From NCBI GenBank assembly GCA_001689445.1, contig LUJN01000006.1:15108-50614 (forward strand): DNA of 35,507 nucleotides. Direction: 5' to 3'. The translations under genes and the position numbers were made by a program. Origin of the DNA: Bacteroidales bacterium M3 (GTDB lineage Bacteria > Bacteroidota > Bacteroidia > Bacteroidales > Muribaculaceae). The notes below the pieces were generated by a model. The model was given only the letters and a program-made list of their open reading frames with translations. It had not been told where the DNA came from and did no database searches. This document shows positions 1 to 7,554 of the stretch, one piece after another (positions within the stretch are counted from its first letter, which is position 1; every line of letters begins with the position of its first letter).

Positions 1-41
1 AATTGCCTCGCTTTTGCTTAGTGTGGGGTTAACTTAAATCA

Positions 42-54
42 AAGTCTTCGACTT
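42..54 (-). terminator. Short hairpin after fumarase, weak terminator candidate
   Basis: AAGTC-TTC-GACTT forms a 5-bp stem with a 3-base loop about 40 bases after the fumarase stop. On the minus strand it is followed by TGATTTAAGTT, not by a clear T run. It is at best a weak terminator. Nothing else is recognised in bases 1-94. Confidence 0.25.
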
Positions 55-94
55 ATTTGTATTTTGACACCAATTCTCTTAGGGGTGAAGACGG

Positions 95-1741
95 TTAGCT
101 GAGGGCGCAGCCTTTGCACTTTTCGCTTATCTCGGTGAAGAAGTCGTGGCCCTTGTCGTCGACGAGGATGAATGCGGGGAAGTCCTCGACCTCGATTTTC
201 CAGATGGCCTCCATGCCCAGCTCGGGGTATTCGAGCAGCTCGACTTTCTTGATGCTGTTTTGGGCGAGGATAGCGGCGGGGCCGCCGATTGAGCCGAGGT
301 AGAATCCGCCGTGCTTGTGGCAGGCGTCGGTCACCTGCTTGGAGCGGTTGCCCTTGGCTATCATCACCATCGAGCCGCCGGCAGCCTGGAACTGGTCGAC
401 ATAGGAGTCCATGCGTCCTGCGGTGGTGGGGCCGAATGAGCCTGACGCCATGCCTGCGGGGGTCTTTGCGGGGCCGGCGTAGTAGATGGGGTGGTCCTTG
501 AGGTACTGGGGCATCTCCTCGCCACGGTCAAGGCGTTCCTTGATCTTGGCATGGGCGATGTCGCGGCCCACGATGATGGTGCCGTTGAGCGACAGGCGTG
601 TCGAGACGGGATATTTTGTCAGTTCGGCAAGTATCTCGGGCATCGGGCGGTTAAGGTCAATCTTCACGGCGTCGCCTTCGCCGGGCTTGCGGTATTCCTC
701 GGGGATGAGTTCGCCGGGATTGGCGTCGAGCTTCTCAATCCACAGGCCGTCACGGTTGATCTTGGCCTTGACATTGCGGTCGGCCGAGCAGCTTACGCCG
801 AGACCCACGGGGCATGATGCGCCGTGGCGGGGCAGACGGATGACGCGGATATCGTGGGCAAAGTATTTGCCGCCGAACTGTGCACCGAGACCGATTTCCT
901 GAGCGGCCTTGAGCAACTGTTTCTCAAGCTCGATGTCGCGGAACGCGTGACCCAGCTCGTTTCCCTCGGTCGGCAGGTTGTCGTAGTACTTGACCGATGC
1001 TTTCTTGACGGTGGCGAGGTTCATCTCGGCCGATGTGCCGCCGATGACAAATGCGATATGGTAGGGGGGGCATGCGGCGGTGCCGAGGCTCTTCATCTTC
1101 TCCACGAGGAACGGCAACAGCTTCTCGGGGTTAAGCAGGGCCTTTGTCTCCTGATAGAGGTAGGTCTTGTTGGCCGAGCCGCCACCCTTGGCTACAAACA
1201 GGAACTCGTATTCCATCCCCTCGCCGGCGTGGATGTCAATCTGGGCGGGGAGGTTGCAGCCGGTGTTCACCTCGTCATACATGTTGAGAGGGGCGTTCTG
1301 GGAGTAGCGGAGATTGTTCTCGGTGTAGGTCTTGTAGACACCCTCCGACAAGCGTTCCTCGTCGTTGCAGCCCGTGTAGACGTTCTGCCCCTTATGGCCG
1401 TGGATGATGGCGGTGCCGGTGTCCTGGCAGAAGGGGAGCTGGCCTTTGGCGGCGACCTCGGCGTTGCGGAGCATCGTCAGGGCGACAAACTTGTCATTTT
1501 TGCTCGCCTCGGGGTCGCGGAGTATCTTGGCGACCATCTCGTTGTGCTCGCGGCGCAGCATGAACGCATTGTCATGCGTGGCCTGATTGGCAATCACTGT
1601 CAGAGCCTGCGGGTCGATGACGAGAAACTCGTGGCCTCCCCAATTCTCGACTTTCACGTAGTCGGATGTCAGGTGGTAATACTCGGTGGTATCGCCCGAC
1701 ATGGGAAACATTTCCTGATATTTGAACGGTTTTGTAGCCAT
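95..1741 (-). CDS. fumA: Class I fumarate hydratase (iron-sulfur dependent)
   Basis: Converts fumarate and malate in the citric acid cycle or the reductive fumarate branch, in the cytosol. The 548-residue product has the full single-chain class I length. From the start used here, Cys105, Cys224 and Cys318 fall exactly at the positions that hold the [4Fe-4S] cluster in E. coli FumA/FumB, in the contexts LPFCQDTGTA, TAACPPYH and GVSCSADR. The reading frame extends 40 codons further upstream, but the ATG at 1741 is preferred: its protein aligns in length with the family, and a TAnnTTTG box lies 36-43 bases before it, inside the longer frame. It is transcribed divergently from creD. The sequence after the stop has only a short hairpin. 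FumA and FumB cannot be told apart here; the family assignment is secure. Confidence 0.95.
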   Translation of the reverse strand: MATKPFKYQEMFPMSGDTTEYYHLTSDYVKVENWGGHEFLVIDPQALTVIANQATHDNAFMLRREHNEMVAKILRDPEASKNDKFVALTMLRNAEVAAKGQLPFCQDTGTAIIHGHKGQNVYTGCNDEERLSEGVYKTYTENNLRYSQNAPLNMYDEVNTGCNLPAQIDIHAGEGMEYEFLFVAKGGGSANKTYLYQETKALLNPEKLLPFLVEKMKSLGTAACPPYHIAFVIGGTSAEMNLATVKKASVKYYDNLPTEGNELGHAFRDIELEKQLLKAAQEIGLGAQFGGKYFAHDIRVIRLPRHGASCPVGLGVSCSADRNVKAKINRDGLWIEKLDANPGELIPEEYRKPGEGDAVKIDLNRPMPEILAELTKYPVSTRLSLNGTIIVGRDIAHAKIKERLDRGEEMPQYLKDHPIYYAGPAKTPAGMASGSFGPTTAGRMDSYVDQFQAAGGSMVMIAKGNRSKQVTDACHKHGGFYLGSIGGPAAILAQNSIKKVELLEYPELGMEAIWKIEVEDFPAFILVDDKGHDFFTEISEKCKGCALS

Positions 1742-1776
1742 AGATATATTATTGATGGTTTGTTTTATACTATCGG

Positions 1777-1784
1777 CAAATTTA
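1777..1784 (-). promoter_or_regulatory. -7 box TAAATTTG for fumarase
   Basis: Exact match to the Bacteroidota TAnnTTTG box on the minus strand, 36 bases before the chosen fumarase ATG. No good TTTG -33 box lies 19-21 bases upstream. It supports the shorter fumarase start. Confidence 0.55.
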
Positions 1785-1818
1785 GTGAATTTATTTTTCA
1801 TCGGATAATTAAAATCCG

Positions 1819-1826
1819 TATTTTTG
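1819..1826 (+). promoter_or_regulatory. -7 box TATTTTTG for creD
   Basis: Exact TAnnTTTG match ending 22 bases before the creD ATG, with a TTTC (3 of 4 to TTTG) around 1796-1799 at about the expected -33 spacing. The fumarase and creD promoters therefore lie back to back within 110 bases. Confidence 0.6.
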
Positions 1827-1847
1827 CGAAAACCAACATTTATAGCT

Positions 1848-3242
1848 ATGGAACAAGTCACCCCACCGCCATTTCAGGGCGAGACACCGCCTCCGACTCC
1901 TAAGACGGTAAAGAAGTTTTCCGACACAATATCGTTCAAGTTGCTCTTTATAGTGATACTGACACTTGTGTTGCTGATACCTGACGCGTTTATATACAGC
2001 GCCATCTCCGAGCGCGAGTCGCGTCAGCGCGACACCATGCGCGAGATCAGCGAGCAATGGAGCTGCCCGCAGACGGTCACCGGACCGATGCTCGTCGTGC
2101 CGTTCCGCATCGCCGGCACAAAGCGCGACTCGACGGGGTATGTCACCATCCTGCCCTCGGCACTCAAATATGACGCCGCGTTGAAGTCGCAGACACTGCG
2201 GCGGGGCATCTATGAGGATGTGGTCTACAACAGCAAGGTGTCGATTGACGGTACGTTTGACCTCGCCACCCTCCAGCCGTCGTATGTGCCCCTGTCGGCA
2301 CTCGTCACCGACCAGGCCGTCATCAAGATTGGCGTGAGCGACCTGCGCGGCATTGAGAAAATCTCCGACTTCACGCTCGGCACGGCCGCCGAGGAGCTGT
2401 CGGGCAACCATGGAAGCGGTGTGATTGACATTGAAGTGAATGCTGATGAGGTTTATGTTGACGACAGGGGGGACTATATGCGCGACTCCTACCTGTCGGC
2501 AAAGTTTGACATCGACTCGCTTGTCGGCAAGCGGGGCATCCCATACTCATGCACCATGGAGCTGAAAGGAAGCCACTCGATGTCGGCTGTCCCCGTCGGG
2601 AAAGCAACCGAGATAACAATATCAGGAGACTGTGCCTCCCCGAGCTTCAACGGCATGTTCCTCCCCTCCGACCGCGAGGTCAAGGACTCGCAGTTTAAGG
2701 CCGTGTGGCATCTCAACGCCATCAACCGCGACTATCCGCAGGTGTTTGTCGGCGAAAACGCCGCAGCCATCGCCTCCTCGGCTGTCACCGCCGACCTGTT
2801 GCTCCCTGTCGACCGCTATCAGAAGACCGAGCGTGCCATCAAGTATGCTGTCCTCGTCATACTGTTGACGTTCATCGGCGTGCTGTTTGCCGAGACGATG
2901 CTGCGTCACCGCATATACGTGTTCCAATATCTTCTCGTGGGGTTGGCGCTCATACTGTTCTACTCGCTGTTGCTGTCGCTTGCCGAGCATATGGCGTTTG
3001 GCCTCAGCTATCTGATTGCCGCCTTGATGACTGTAGGGCTTGTGGGACTGTATATGGTCGGGGTGCTGCGCAATGCGAGGGTCGCCGGATATATCTCCGC
3101 GCTGCTCGCCGTAATCTATGCCTACATATTTGTGCTGCTCAATCTTGAGACCTATGCGCTGCTTGCCGGCAGTCTCGGGCTGTTTATCGCCCTTGCGGCC
3201 ATCATGTATGCGTCGCTCAAGATGGACTGGAAGTCGCTTTAA
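1848..3242 (+). CDS. creD: CreD family inner-membrane protein
   Basis: Polytopic inner-membrane protein of the CreD/Cet family. In E. coli CreD belongs to the CreBC regulon and its overproduction gives colicin tolerance; its molecular activity is not established. The 464 residues match the family length of about 450. One membrane helix follows a Pro-rich cytosolic head (residues about 20-43). A periplasmic domain of roughly 270 residues comes next, then four or five close-packed helices from about residue 330 to the end, finishing in a basic tail. The ATG at 1848 is chosen because a TTG eight codons upstream overlaps the -7 box. No creB or creC homologue is in the window, so it stands alone here. 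A strong hairpin follows the stop. Confidence 0.9.
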   Translation: MEQVTPPPFQGETPPPTPKTVKKFSDTISFKLLFIVILTLVLLIPDAFIYSAISERESRQRDTMREISEQWSCPQTVTGPMLVVPFRIAGTKRDSTGYVTILPSALKYDAALKSQTLRRGIYEDVVYNSKVSIDGTFDLATLQPSYVPLSALVTDQAVIKIGVSDLRGIEKISDFTLGTAAEELSGNHGSGVIDIEVNADEVYVDDRGDYMRDSYLSAKFDIDSLVGKRGIPYSCTMELKGSHSMSAVPVGKATEITISGDCASPSFNGMFLPSDREVKDSQFKAVWHLNAINRDYPQVFVGENAAAIASSAVTADLLLPVDRYQKTERAIKYAVLVILLTFIGVLFAETMLRHRIYVFQYLLVGLALILFYSLLLSLAEHMAFGLSYLIAALMTVGLVGLYMVGVLRNARVAGYISALLAVIYAYIFVLLNLETYALLAGSLGLFIALAAIMYASLKMDWKSL

Positions 3243-3246
3243 GGAA

Positions 3247-3274
3247 TGCATAATTCTTAATGCATAATGCATAA
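3247..3274. repeat. Heptamer array (TGCATAA type), four units
   Basis: Four tandem 7-mers reading TGCATAA, TTCTTAA, TGCATAA, TGCATAA start just after the creD stop. An array of the same kind lies in the opposite orientation at 3355-3382, and another in this orientation at 8379-8406. See findings. Confidence 0.7.
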
Positions 3275-3278
3275 TTTT

Positions 3279-3314
3279 AGCGGGCATGAATCCATTCAAG
3301 GATTCATGCCCGCT
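3279..3314. terminator. Bidirectional terminator between creD and metA
   Basis: Perfect 15-bp stem (AGCGGGCATGAATCC against its complement) with a 6-base loop ATTCAA, followed on the plus strand by ATTGTTTTTATA. It sits between two convergent genes, 36 bases after creD and about 70 bases after metA, and can serve both. It is flanked by the inverted heptamer arrays. Confidence 0.85.
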
Positions 3315-3325
3315 ATTGTTTTTAT

Positions 3326-3352
3326 AGGTCAAATAGGGCTAATAGGCCATTT
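3326..3352. repeat. Nonamer array (AGGGCTAAT type), three units
   Basis: Tandem 9-mers AGGTCAAAT, AGGGCTAAT, AGGCCATTT. The same unit recurs at 4345-4380 on the other side of metA and inside a coding region at 17880-17915. Confidence 0.65.
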
Positions 3353-3354
3353 AA

Positions 3355-3382
3355 TTATGCATTTTGCATTATGAATTATGCA
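3355..3382. repeat. Heptamer array, inverted copy, four units
   Basis: Four tandem 7-mers TTATGCA, TTTTGCA, TTATGAA, TTATGCA. This is the reverse complement of the array at 3247-3274, so the two flank the terminator as inverted arms. It ends four bases before the metA stop codon. Confidence 0.7.
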
Positions 3383-3386
3383 TTGT

Positions 3387-4307
3387 TTAGCGGATGTCGC
3401 GGATGTCGTAGGGGGTGGCCTGGTAGACGAAGTAGTTGAGCCAGTTGGTGAACAGCAGGTTGGCGTGGGAACGCCAGCGGACTATAGGGCCTTGCGCCGG
3501 GTCGTCGTTGTGGTAGTAGTTGGCAGGGATTGCCGGGTTCATGCCTTTTTCAAGGTCGCGGTGATACTCAAAGTCGAGCGTGCCGGGGGAGTATTCCGAG
3601 TGGCCGGTGATGAAAAATTCGCGGCCTCCACGCGCCATCACCATGTAGACACCGGGGCAATCGTCGCTCTCGGCAATGATGCGCAGTGCAGGGTTGCGCT
3701 CTATATCCTCGCGACGCACCTCGGAAAAACGGCTGTGGGGAACGTAAAACTCATCGTCAAATCCACGGAATATCGGGTTGGTCGGGTCGAGCACGCGGTG
3801 CTTGAACACCCCCGATATTTTTTTGTCAATCACGTGCTTGGGCACCCCGTAATGGTAAAAAAGTCCGGCAAATGCAGCCCAGCAGATGTAGAGGGTGGAG
3901 GTGACATGGGTCTTGGCCCACTCAAATATCTCGCACAGCTCGTCCCAGTAGTCCACCTCCTCAAACTCCACTTTTTCAACAGGCGCGCCCGTCACTATCA
4001 GGCCGTCATAATTGTTGTGGCGTATGTCGGCAAACTTCTTGTAGAACTCGTCGATATGCTCGCGAGGGGTATTCTTGGAGACATGGCTGTCGGTGTCGAT
4101 GAAGTCAAGCTCTATCTGTAGCGGTGTGTTGGAGATGAGCCGCAGCAGGTCGGTCTCGGTCATTATCTTGAGCGGCATGAGGTTGAGTATGGCGATGCGC
4201 AGCGGGCGTATATCCTGGGTGGACGCCCTCTGCTCGTCGATGACGAATATATTTTCCTCGCGCAGCGTCTCCACCGCCGGCAGCGAACTTGGTACTCTTA
4301 CTGGCAT
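3387..4307 (-). CDS. metA: Homoserine O-acyltransferase MetA type, probably acetyl-CoA using
   Basis: Activates homoserine by O-acylation, the first committed step of methionine synthesis, in the cytosol. The 306 residues are the full MetA length. Visible sites are the acyl-enzyme nucleophile Cys142 in YICWAA and the catalytic pair His236/Glu238 in ITGHSEYSPG. Residue 111 is Glu (TGAPVEKVEF). In this family Glu111 is associated with acetyl-CoA and Gly111 with succinyl-CoA, so O-acetylhomoserine is the likely product although annotation pipelines often write succinyltransferase. The start ATG lies 19 bases after a perfect -7 box. No other methionine gene is near. Nonamer arrays lie on both sides of the gene. 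Confidence 0.95.
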   Translation of the reverse strand: MPVRVPSSLPAVETLREENIFVIDEQRASTQDIRPLRIAILNLMPLKIMTETDLLRLISNTPLQIELDFIDTDSHVSKNTPREHIDEFYKKFADIRHNNYDGLIVTGAPVEKVEFEEVDYWDELCEIFEWAKTHVTSTLYICWAAFAGLFYHYGVPKHVIDKKISGVFKHRVLDPTNPIFRGFDDEFYVPHSRFSEVRREDIERNPALRIIAESDDCPGVYMVMARGGREFFITGHSEYSPGTLDFEYHRDLEKGMNPAIPANYYHNDDPAQGPIVRWRSHANLLFTNWLNYFVYQATPYDIRDIR

Positions 4308-4326
4308 AACGTTACAATTATCGTTG

Positions 4327-4334
4327 CAAAGATA
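4327..4334 (-). promoter_or_regulatory. -7 box TATCTTTG for metA
   Basis: Exact TAnnTTTG match 19 bases before the metA ATG on the minus strand. Its -33 region falls inside the 9-bp repeat array at 4345-4380, so array length could affect promoter geometry. Confidence 0.65.
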
Positions 4335-4344
4335 CGAAAAATAT

Positions 4345-4380
4345 AGGTCTAATAGGGCTAATAAGTCTAATAGGCCCTTT
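4345..4380. repeat. Nonamer array (AGGGCTAAT type), four units
   Basis: Tandem 9-mers AGGTCTAAT, AGGGCTAAT, AAGTCTAAT, AGGCCCTTT fill nearly the whole space between the metA promoter and the end of the TonB receptor gene. They share the unit of the arrays at 3326-3352 and 17880-17915. Confidence 0.7.
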
Positions 4381-4386
4381 ATAATA

Positions 4387-6414
4387 TTAGATTTCGAGGG
4401 AGAGGAACAGCTCGAAGTTTATGCCGGGCATAGGGCGGGAGAGGACAGTGCGGTAGGTGGTGTCAAACAGGTTGTTGACGGCCGCCTTGGCGTGCCATTG
4501 CAGTCGCCAGAGGGAGAAGCTTTTGTCGAGCGAGAGGTTGCTCACGGAGTAGGCGGGGAGGGTCGAGCCGAGCACGCGCTCGTTGCTCGACATGGTGAAC
4601 CGCTCGGAGTAGGCTTGTATCTTGTAGGCGAGCGACCATCCGCGCCACATGACGCTTGCGATGGCTGAGAATGAGTGGCGGGGAATGTAGGGCAGTTGCT
4701 TGCCCACCGAGTTGTCATCCTCACTCATTGGCTCGCCGTCGTTGATGGATGCCGACCATGTGTAGGATGCCGACAGGCGTGCCTGCCATGTCGTGGCAAA
4801 CTTGATGGAGGCGCCCACTTGCGACTCGATACCGTAGGCGTGAACGCGCTTGACGTTGGAGGGCACGTAGAATCCGCGCGGTGACGGCAGCCAGTGTATC
4901 CAGTCGTCTATACGGGAGTCATACCATCCCGCAGAGGCCGAAAATTCAAGGCGGTCGTTGTAGGAAAATTCCGACGACAGAGACAGGTCATATGTGAATC
5001 CCCGCTCAGGCTTCAGGTCGGCATTGCCTCCGGGGACGGTGTAGAGGTCGTTAAGGGTGGGGAAACGGTAGTTGCGCGATGCCGATGCCTTGGCGACAAG
5101 CCCGATGGAGGGCACTATCGTGTAGTCGGCAAATATCGCGGGAATAGGCGCGGAAACTTTGCTGCCGTATACCTCCTCGCGCACCAGCGCGCCGAGGCCG
5201 AGACGGCTTGACGGACGCCACTTGCCCGACACGGCTACCGATGCCTCGACACGCCCACGGTCGTAGCCCGTCGGCGGCCCTCCGGGTATAGAGGACGCAT
5301 AGTCAAGGCTTGTCACATGATTATAGTGGACATCGGTATCGGCATTGAACAGCCAAGCCGTGGCGGGATACCATGCCCACGCCACAGAGCCGAAGGCAGT
5401 GTTGACATGGCTGCGGGAGCGGTTCATCACCGACACGACGCCGGGCGCAAGGTCGCGGCGGTAGTCGTAGGCCTGCCATGAGTGGGCATATCCTCCCTTT
5501 GCCGTCAGGCGGCTGCGCGAGGCGGGGCGGCTCCATGTGGCGACAGCCCGCAGAGTCTCCTCGCGTTGGCGGTTTTCGGTGAAACGGTTGTCGGTGTAGT
5601 CGGTGGTGAGTATCGGCAGTTCGCGGTTGGAACTTAGATACCATGCGTCGATGCTCCACCGTCCCAGGCGTCTCGCGTCATAGCTTGCCGAGAGCATGGC
5701 GTGGAAATCCTTGAACGCGCCCGAGCGGTTGCGCTGTCGGGGATGGTAGGAGGAGACGATGTTGTGGTTGTCATCGTAGATGTTTTCCTTCTTGTCGGTG
5801 TTGGTGAAAGGGAAATCGTTTTCTGATGACGAGTATGAGACGCGTGCCGAGGCTCGCCATTGCCCCTTGGCATACCCTATTTGGAAATATTCGTCAAACG
5901 TCTTCCATGAGCCGATGCCCTGCACGTATCGTGCCGAAAGCCCGTCATGGATCATCGTGCTTGCGGCGTCGGATGTCAGCTTGACAAGTCCCCCGAGGCC
6001 ACCGCCCGTGTCCGACAGGCTCGATGAGCCGTGGAGGATGCTCACCTTGTCGACAAAGTAGCTCGGGATGAGGGAGAAGTCGGTCGAGCCGAGCATGGGG
6101 GAGGAGATGCGCATTCCGTTCCAGCTCACCTGGGTGTGTGACGGCGATGTGCCGCGAAAGTTGGCTGTGGAGGTGGTGGCGCGTCCGTAGTTCTTGAGGA
6201 ATATCGACGAATTGAAGCCGAGTACATCCGAAAGCGACAAGGCGACGCTCTCGCGCAAAGCGGCCGAGTCGAGACGGCTCTCGACCCGGCCGATGTCGGC
6301 GGGACGCCTTGCCGCCACCGTGATGCCGGGGAGCGTCACCGACATCGGGTCGGCGGCTACGGCAGCAAGCGTGGCGGCAAGCGTTATACCAAGTATCTTC
6401 AGGCGCGATGCCAT
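4387..6414 (-). CDS. TonB-dependent outer-membrane receptor (BtuB-like candidate)
   Basis: A 675-residue outer-membrane beta-barrel transporter powered by TonB. A signal peptide (residues 1-21, MASRLKILG... to AVA) precedes the TonB-box region ITVAARRP. The plug domain (about 30-150) includes LSDVLGFNSSIFLKNYGRA and NFRGTSPSHTQVSWNGM, and the barrel runs to the C-terminus. It lacks the CarboxypepD-like extension of SusC proteins, and its length fits small-ligand receptors such as BtuB. The ATG at 6414 lies 4 bases after the DUF5074 lipoprotein gene, so the two are surely co-transcribed. In Bacteroides, BtuB-type receptors pair with surface beta-propeller lipoproteins (BtuG), which suggests a corrinoid or similar ligand. 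The ligand is inference; the receptor class is clear. Confidence 0.9.
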   Translation of the reverse strand: MASRLKILGITLAATLAAVAADPMSVTLPGITVAARRPADIGRVESRLDSAALRESVALSLSDVLGFNSSIFLKNYGRATTSTANFRGTSPSHTQVSWNGMRISSPMLGSTDFSLIPSYFVDKVSILHGSSSLSDTGGGLGGLVKLTSDAASTMIHDGLSARYVQGIGSWKTFDEYFQIGYAKGQWRASARVSYSSSENDFPFTNTDKKENIYDDNHNIVSSYHPRQRNRSGAFKDFHAMLSASYDARRLGRWSIDAWYLSSNRELPILTTDYTDNRFTENRQREETLRAVATWSRPASRSRLTAKGGYAHSWQAYDYRRDLAPGVVSVMNRSRSHVNTAFGSVAWAWYPATAWLFNADTDVHYNHVTSLDYASSIPGGPPTGYDRGRVEASVAVSGKWRPSSRLGLGALVREEVYGSKVSAPIPAIFADYTIVPSIGLVAKASASRNYRFPTLNDLYTVPGGNADLKPERGFTYDLSLSSEFSYNDRLEFSASAGWYDSRIDDWIHWLPSPRGFYVPSNVKRVHAYGIESQVGASIKFATTWQARLSASYTWSASINDGEPMSEDDNSVGKQLPYIPRHSFSAIASVMWRGWSLAYKIQAYSERFTMSSNERVLGSTLPAYSVSNLSLDKSFSLWRLQWHAKAAVNNLFDTTYRTVLSRPMPGINFELFLSLEI

Positions 6415-6418
6415 CAGT

Positions 6419-7492
6419 CTATTTGCGCCAGCAGAAACCACGCGGGTTGATGCCTACGCTGAAGCTGGAGACAAAGTTGCCCTGCGCGTCGTAGCGGTGA
6501 ATCTTGCCTGTCTGCACGTAGTCCACGGCATCGGCAATGTAGATGTTGCTGTCGTCGGGGCTTACGGTCATGCCATAGTAATAATGTCCTTCGGAGTCAA
6601 TGATCGGCTCGGTCGGCAGCGAGGTGGAGGTGATAGGCATGGTGTACACGTCGTTGCATATCCAGTAGAGTTGGTCTCCCGCGCCATTGATGGCAAGGAT
6701 GGGGGTGTAGTCATTGAGGCTCATCTCAAGGTTGAGTGCCACGGTCATGTTGCGTGTGTCAATCTTCATCAGGTGGGGTGCCTCATGCCCGTAGGGGGAA
6801 CCGTAGTAACCGCCGTCGGTGAGTGCCCAGATGTTGTTGTCGCGGTCGAGCACCATCGACTTGGGCTGGATGTTGACCGTGAGCGAGCCGTCCACGCGGT
6901 CGGTCTCGGTGTCGATGCGGATTATGCTGTTCTGGTAACTCCAGCAGTTGACATAGACATACTTGCCCACCTGCACCATCATCTCGGTCGAGCCACTCGA
7001 TGCGTCCATGCCGGGTACGTCGATATAGCCGGTTATAGAGTAGGTCGACGGGTTGACAATCGCGATGCGGTTGTCATATAGTTGGGTGATGTAGGCTTTT
7101 GTGTCGGAGATGAAGTGCATGAAACGGGGGGAGGTGAGGTTGGTTATGCGGCCTTTCTCCTTGTTGGTCTCCAGGTCGATGGCAAACACCACGCCCGAAT
7201 TGTTGACCACTACCCATCCGAGGTCATCATGGATTGTCATTGAGTATGCGAGGTCTCCGAGCGACATGTCGTTGGCTGTGCGGAACAGGTTGTTGGCCAC
7301 AGTGCCGTCGGTCGGGTCGTAGAACGACAGCGACGAGTTGCTTGCCTGGAAGTTGCCCTCGTTGATGATGTAAAGTCCGGCCGGGGCAACCGGGTCGACA
7401 GTCGGGGTGTCGGGGTCATCATTTGAACAGGAGGAGAATGTGAAAGCACCGGCAACTATTGCCATGCTTAATGTGATGTACTTGAATTTCAT
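6419..7492 (-). CDS. DUF5074/YncE-like beta-propeller surface lipoprotein
   Basis: Probable outer-surface lipoprotein of 357 residues that hands a ligand to the receptor encoded 4 bases downstream. The lipobox is FSSC with the mature N-terminus at Cys22. The following SNDDPD is an acidic stretch like those that export Bacteroidota lipoproteins to the cell surface. The rest repeats strand motifs of a propeller, such as GLYIINEGNF, YVNCWSYQNSIIRID, NIWALTDGG and IYIADAVDY. The pairing and fold recall BtuG, which binds cobalamin in Bacteroides, but the DUF5074 family is broad and other ligands are possible. Only 62 bases separate the start from the next gene, and a -7 box lies there. There is no room for a cobalamin riboswitch directly upstream. 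Confidence 0.85.
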   Translation of the reverse strand: MKFKYITLSMAIVAGAFTFSSCSNDDPDTPTVDPVAPAGLYIINEGNFQASNSSLSFYDPTDGTVANNLFRTANDMSLGDLAYSMTIHDDLGWVVVNNSGVVFAIDLETNKEKGRITNLTSPRFMHFISDTKAYITQLYDNRIAIVNPSTYSITGYIDVPGMDASSGSTEMMVQVGKYVYVNCWSYQNSIIRIDTETDRVDGSLTVNIQPKSMVLDRDNNIWALTDGGYYGSPYGHEAPHLMKIDTRNMTVALNLEMSLNDYTPILAINGAGDQLYWICNDVYTMPITSTSLPTEPIIDSEGHYYYGMTVSPDDSNIYIADAVDYVQTGKIHRYDAQGNFVSSFSVGINPRGFCWRK

Positions 7493-7517
7493 AAAATTGG
7501 TTTTGAGTTTTCGGGTG

Positions 7518-7525
7518 CAAATTTA
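7518..7525 (-). promoter_or_regulatory. -7 box TAAATTTG for the DUF5074/TonB receptor pair
   Basis: Exact TAnnTTTG match 25 bases before the lipoprotein ATG. A GTTG lies 20 bases further upstream, a 3 of 4 match to the -33 TTTG at the right spacing. The leader would be under 20 bases long. Confidence 0.65.
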
Positions 7526-7554
7526 GTGAAATCTGTCAAAACAAGCAACACCGC

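Noticed and set aside
824..1903. Plus-strand open frame of 359 codons opposite the fumarase gene
   Set aside because: It lies antisense to a complete class I fumarase with all cluster cysteines. The translation is rich in Val/Gly/His without any domain and reflects the G+C-rich codon bias.
2622..3332. Minus-strand open frame of 236 codons across the end of creD
   Set aside because: Antisense to the CreD membrane helices and running into the terminator; Gln/His-rich with no motif.
3247..4380. Short repeat arrays as a CRISPR array
   Set aside because: Units are 7-9 bp and directly abutting, without spacers, and there are no cas genes.
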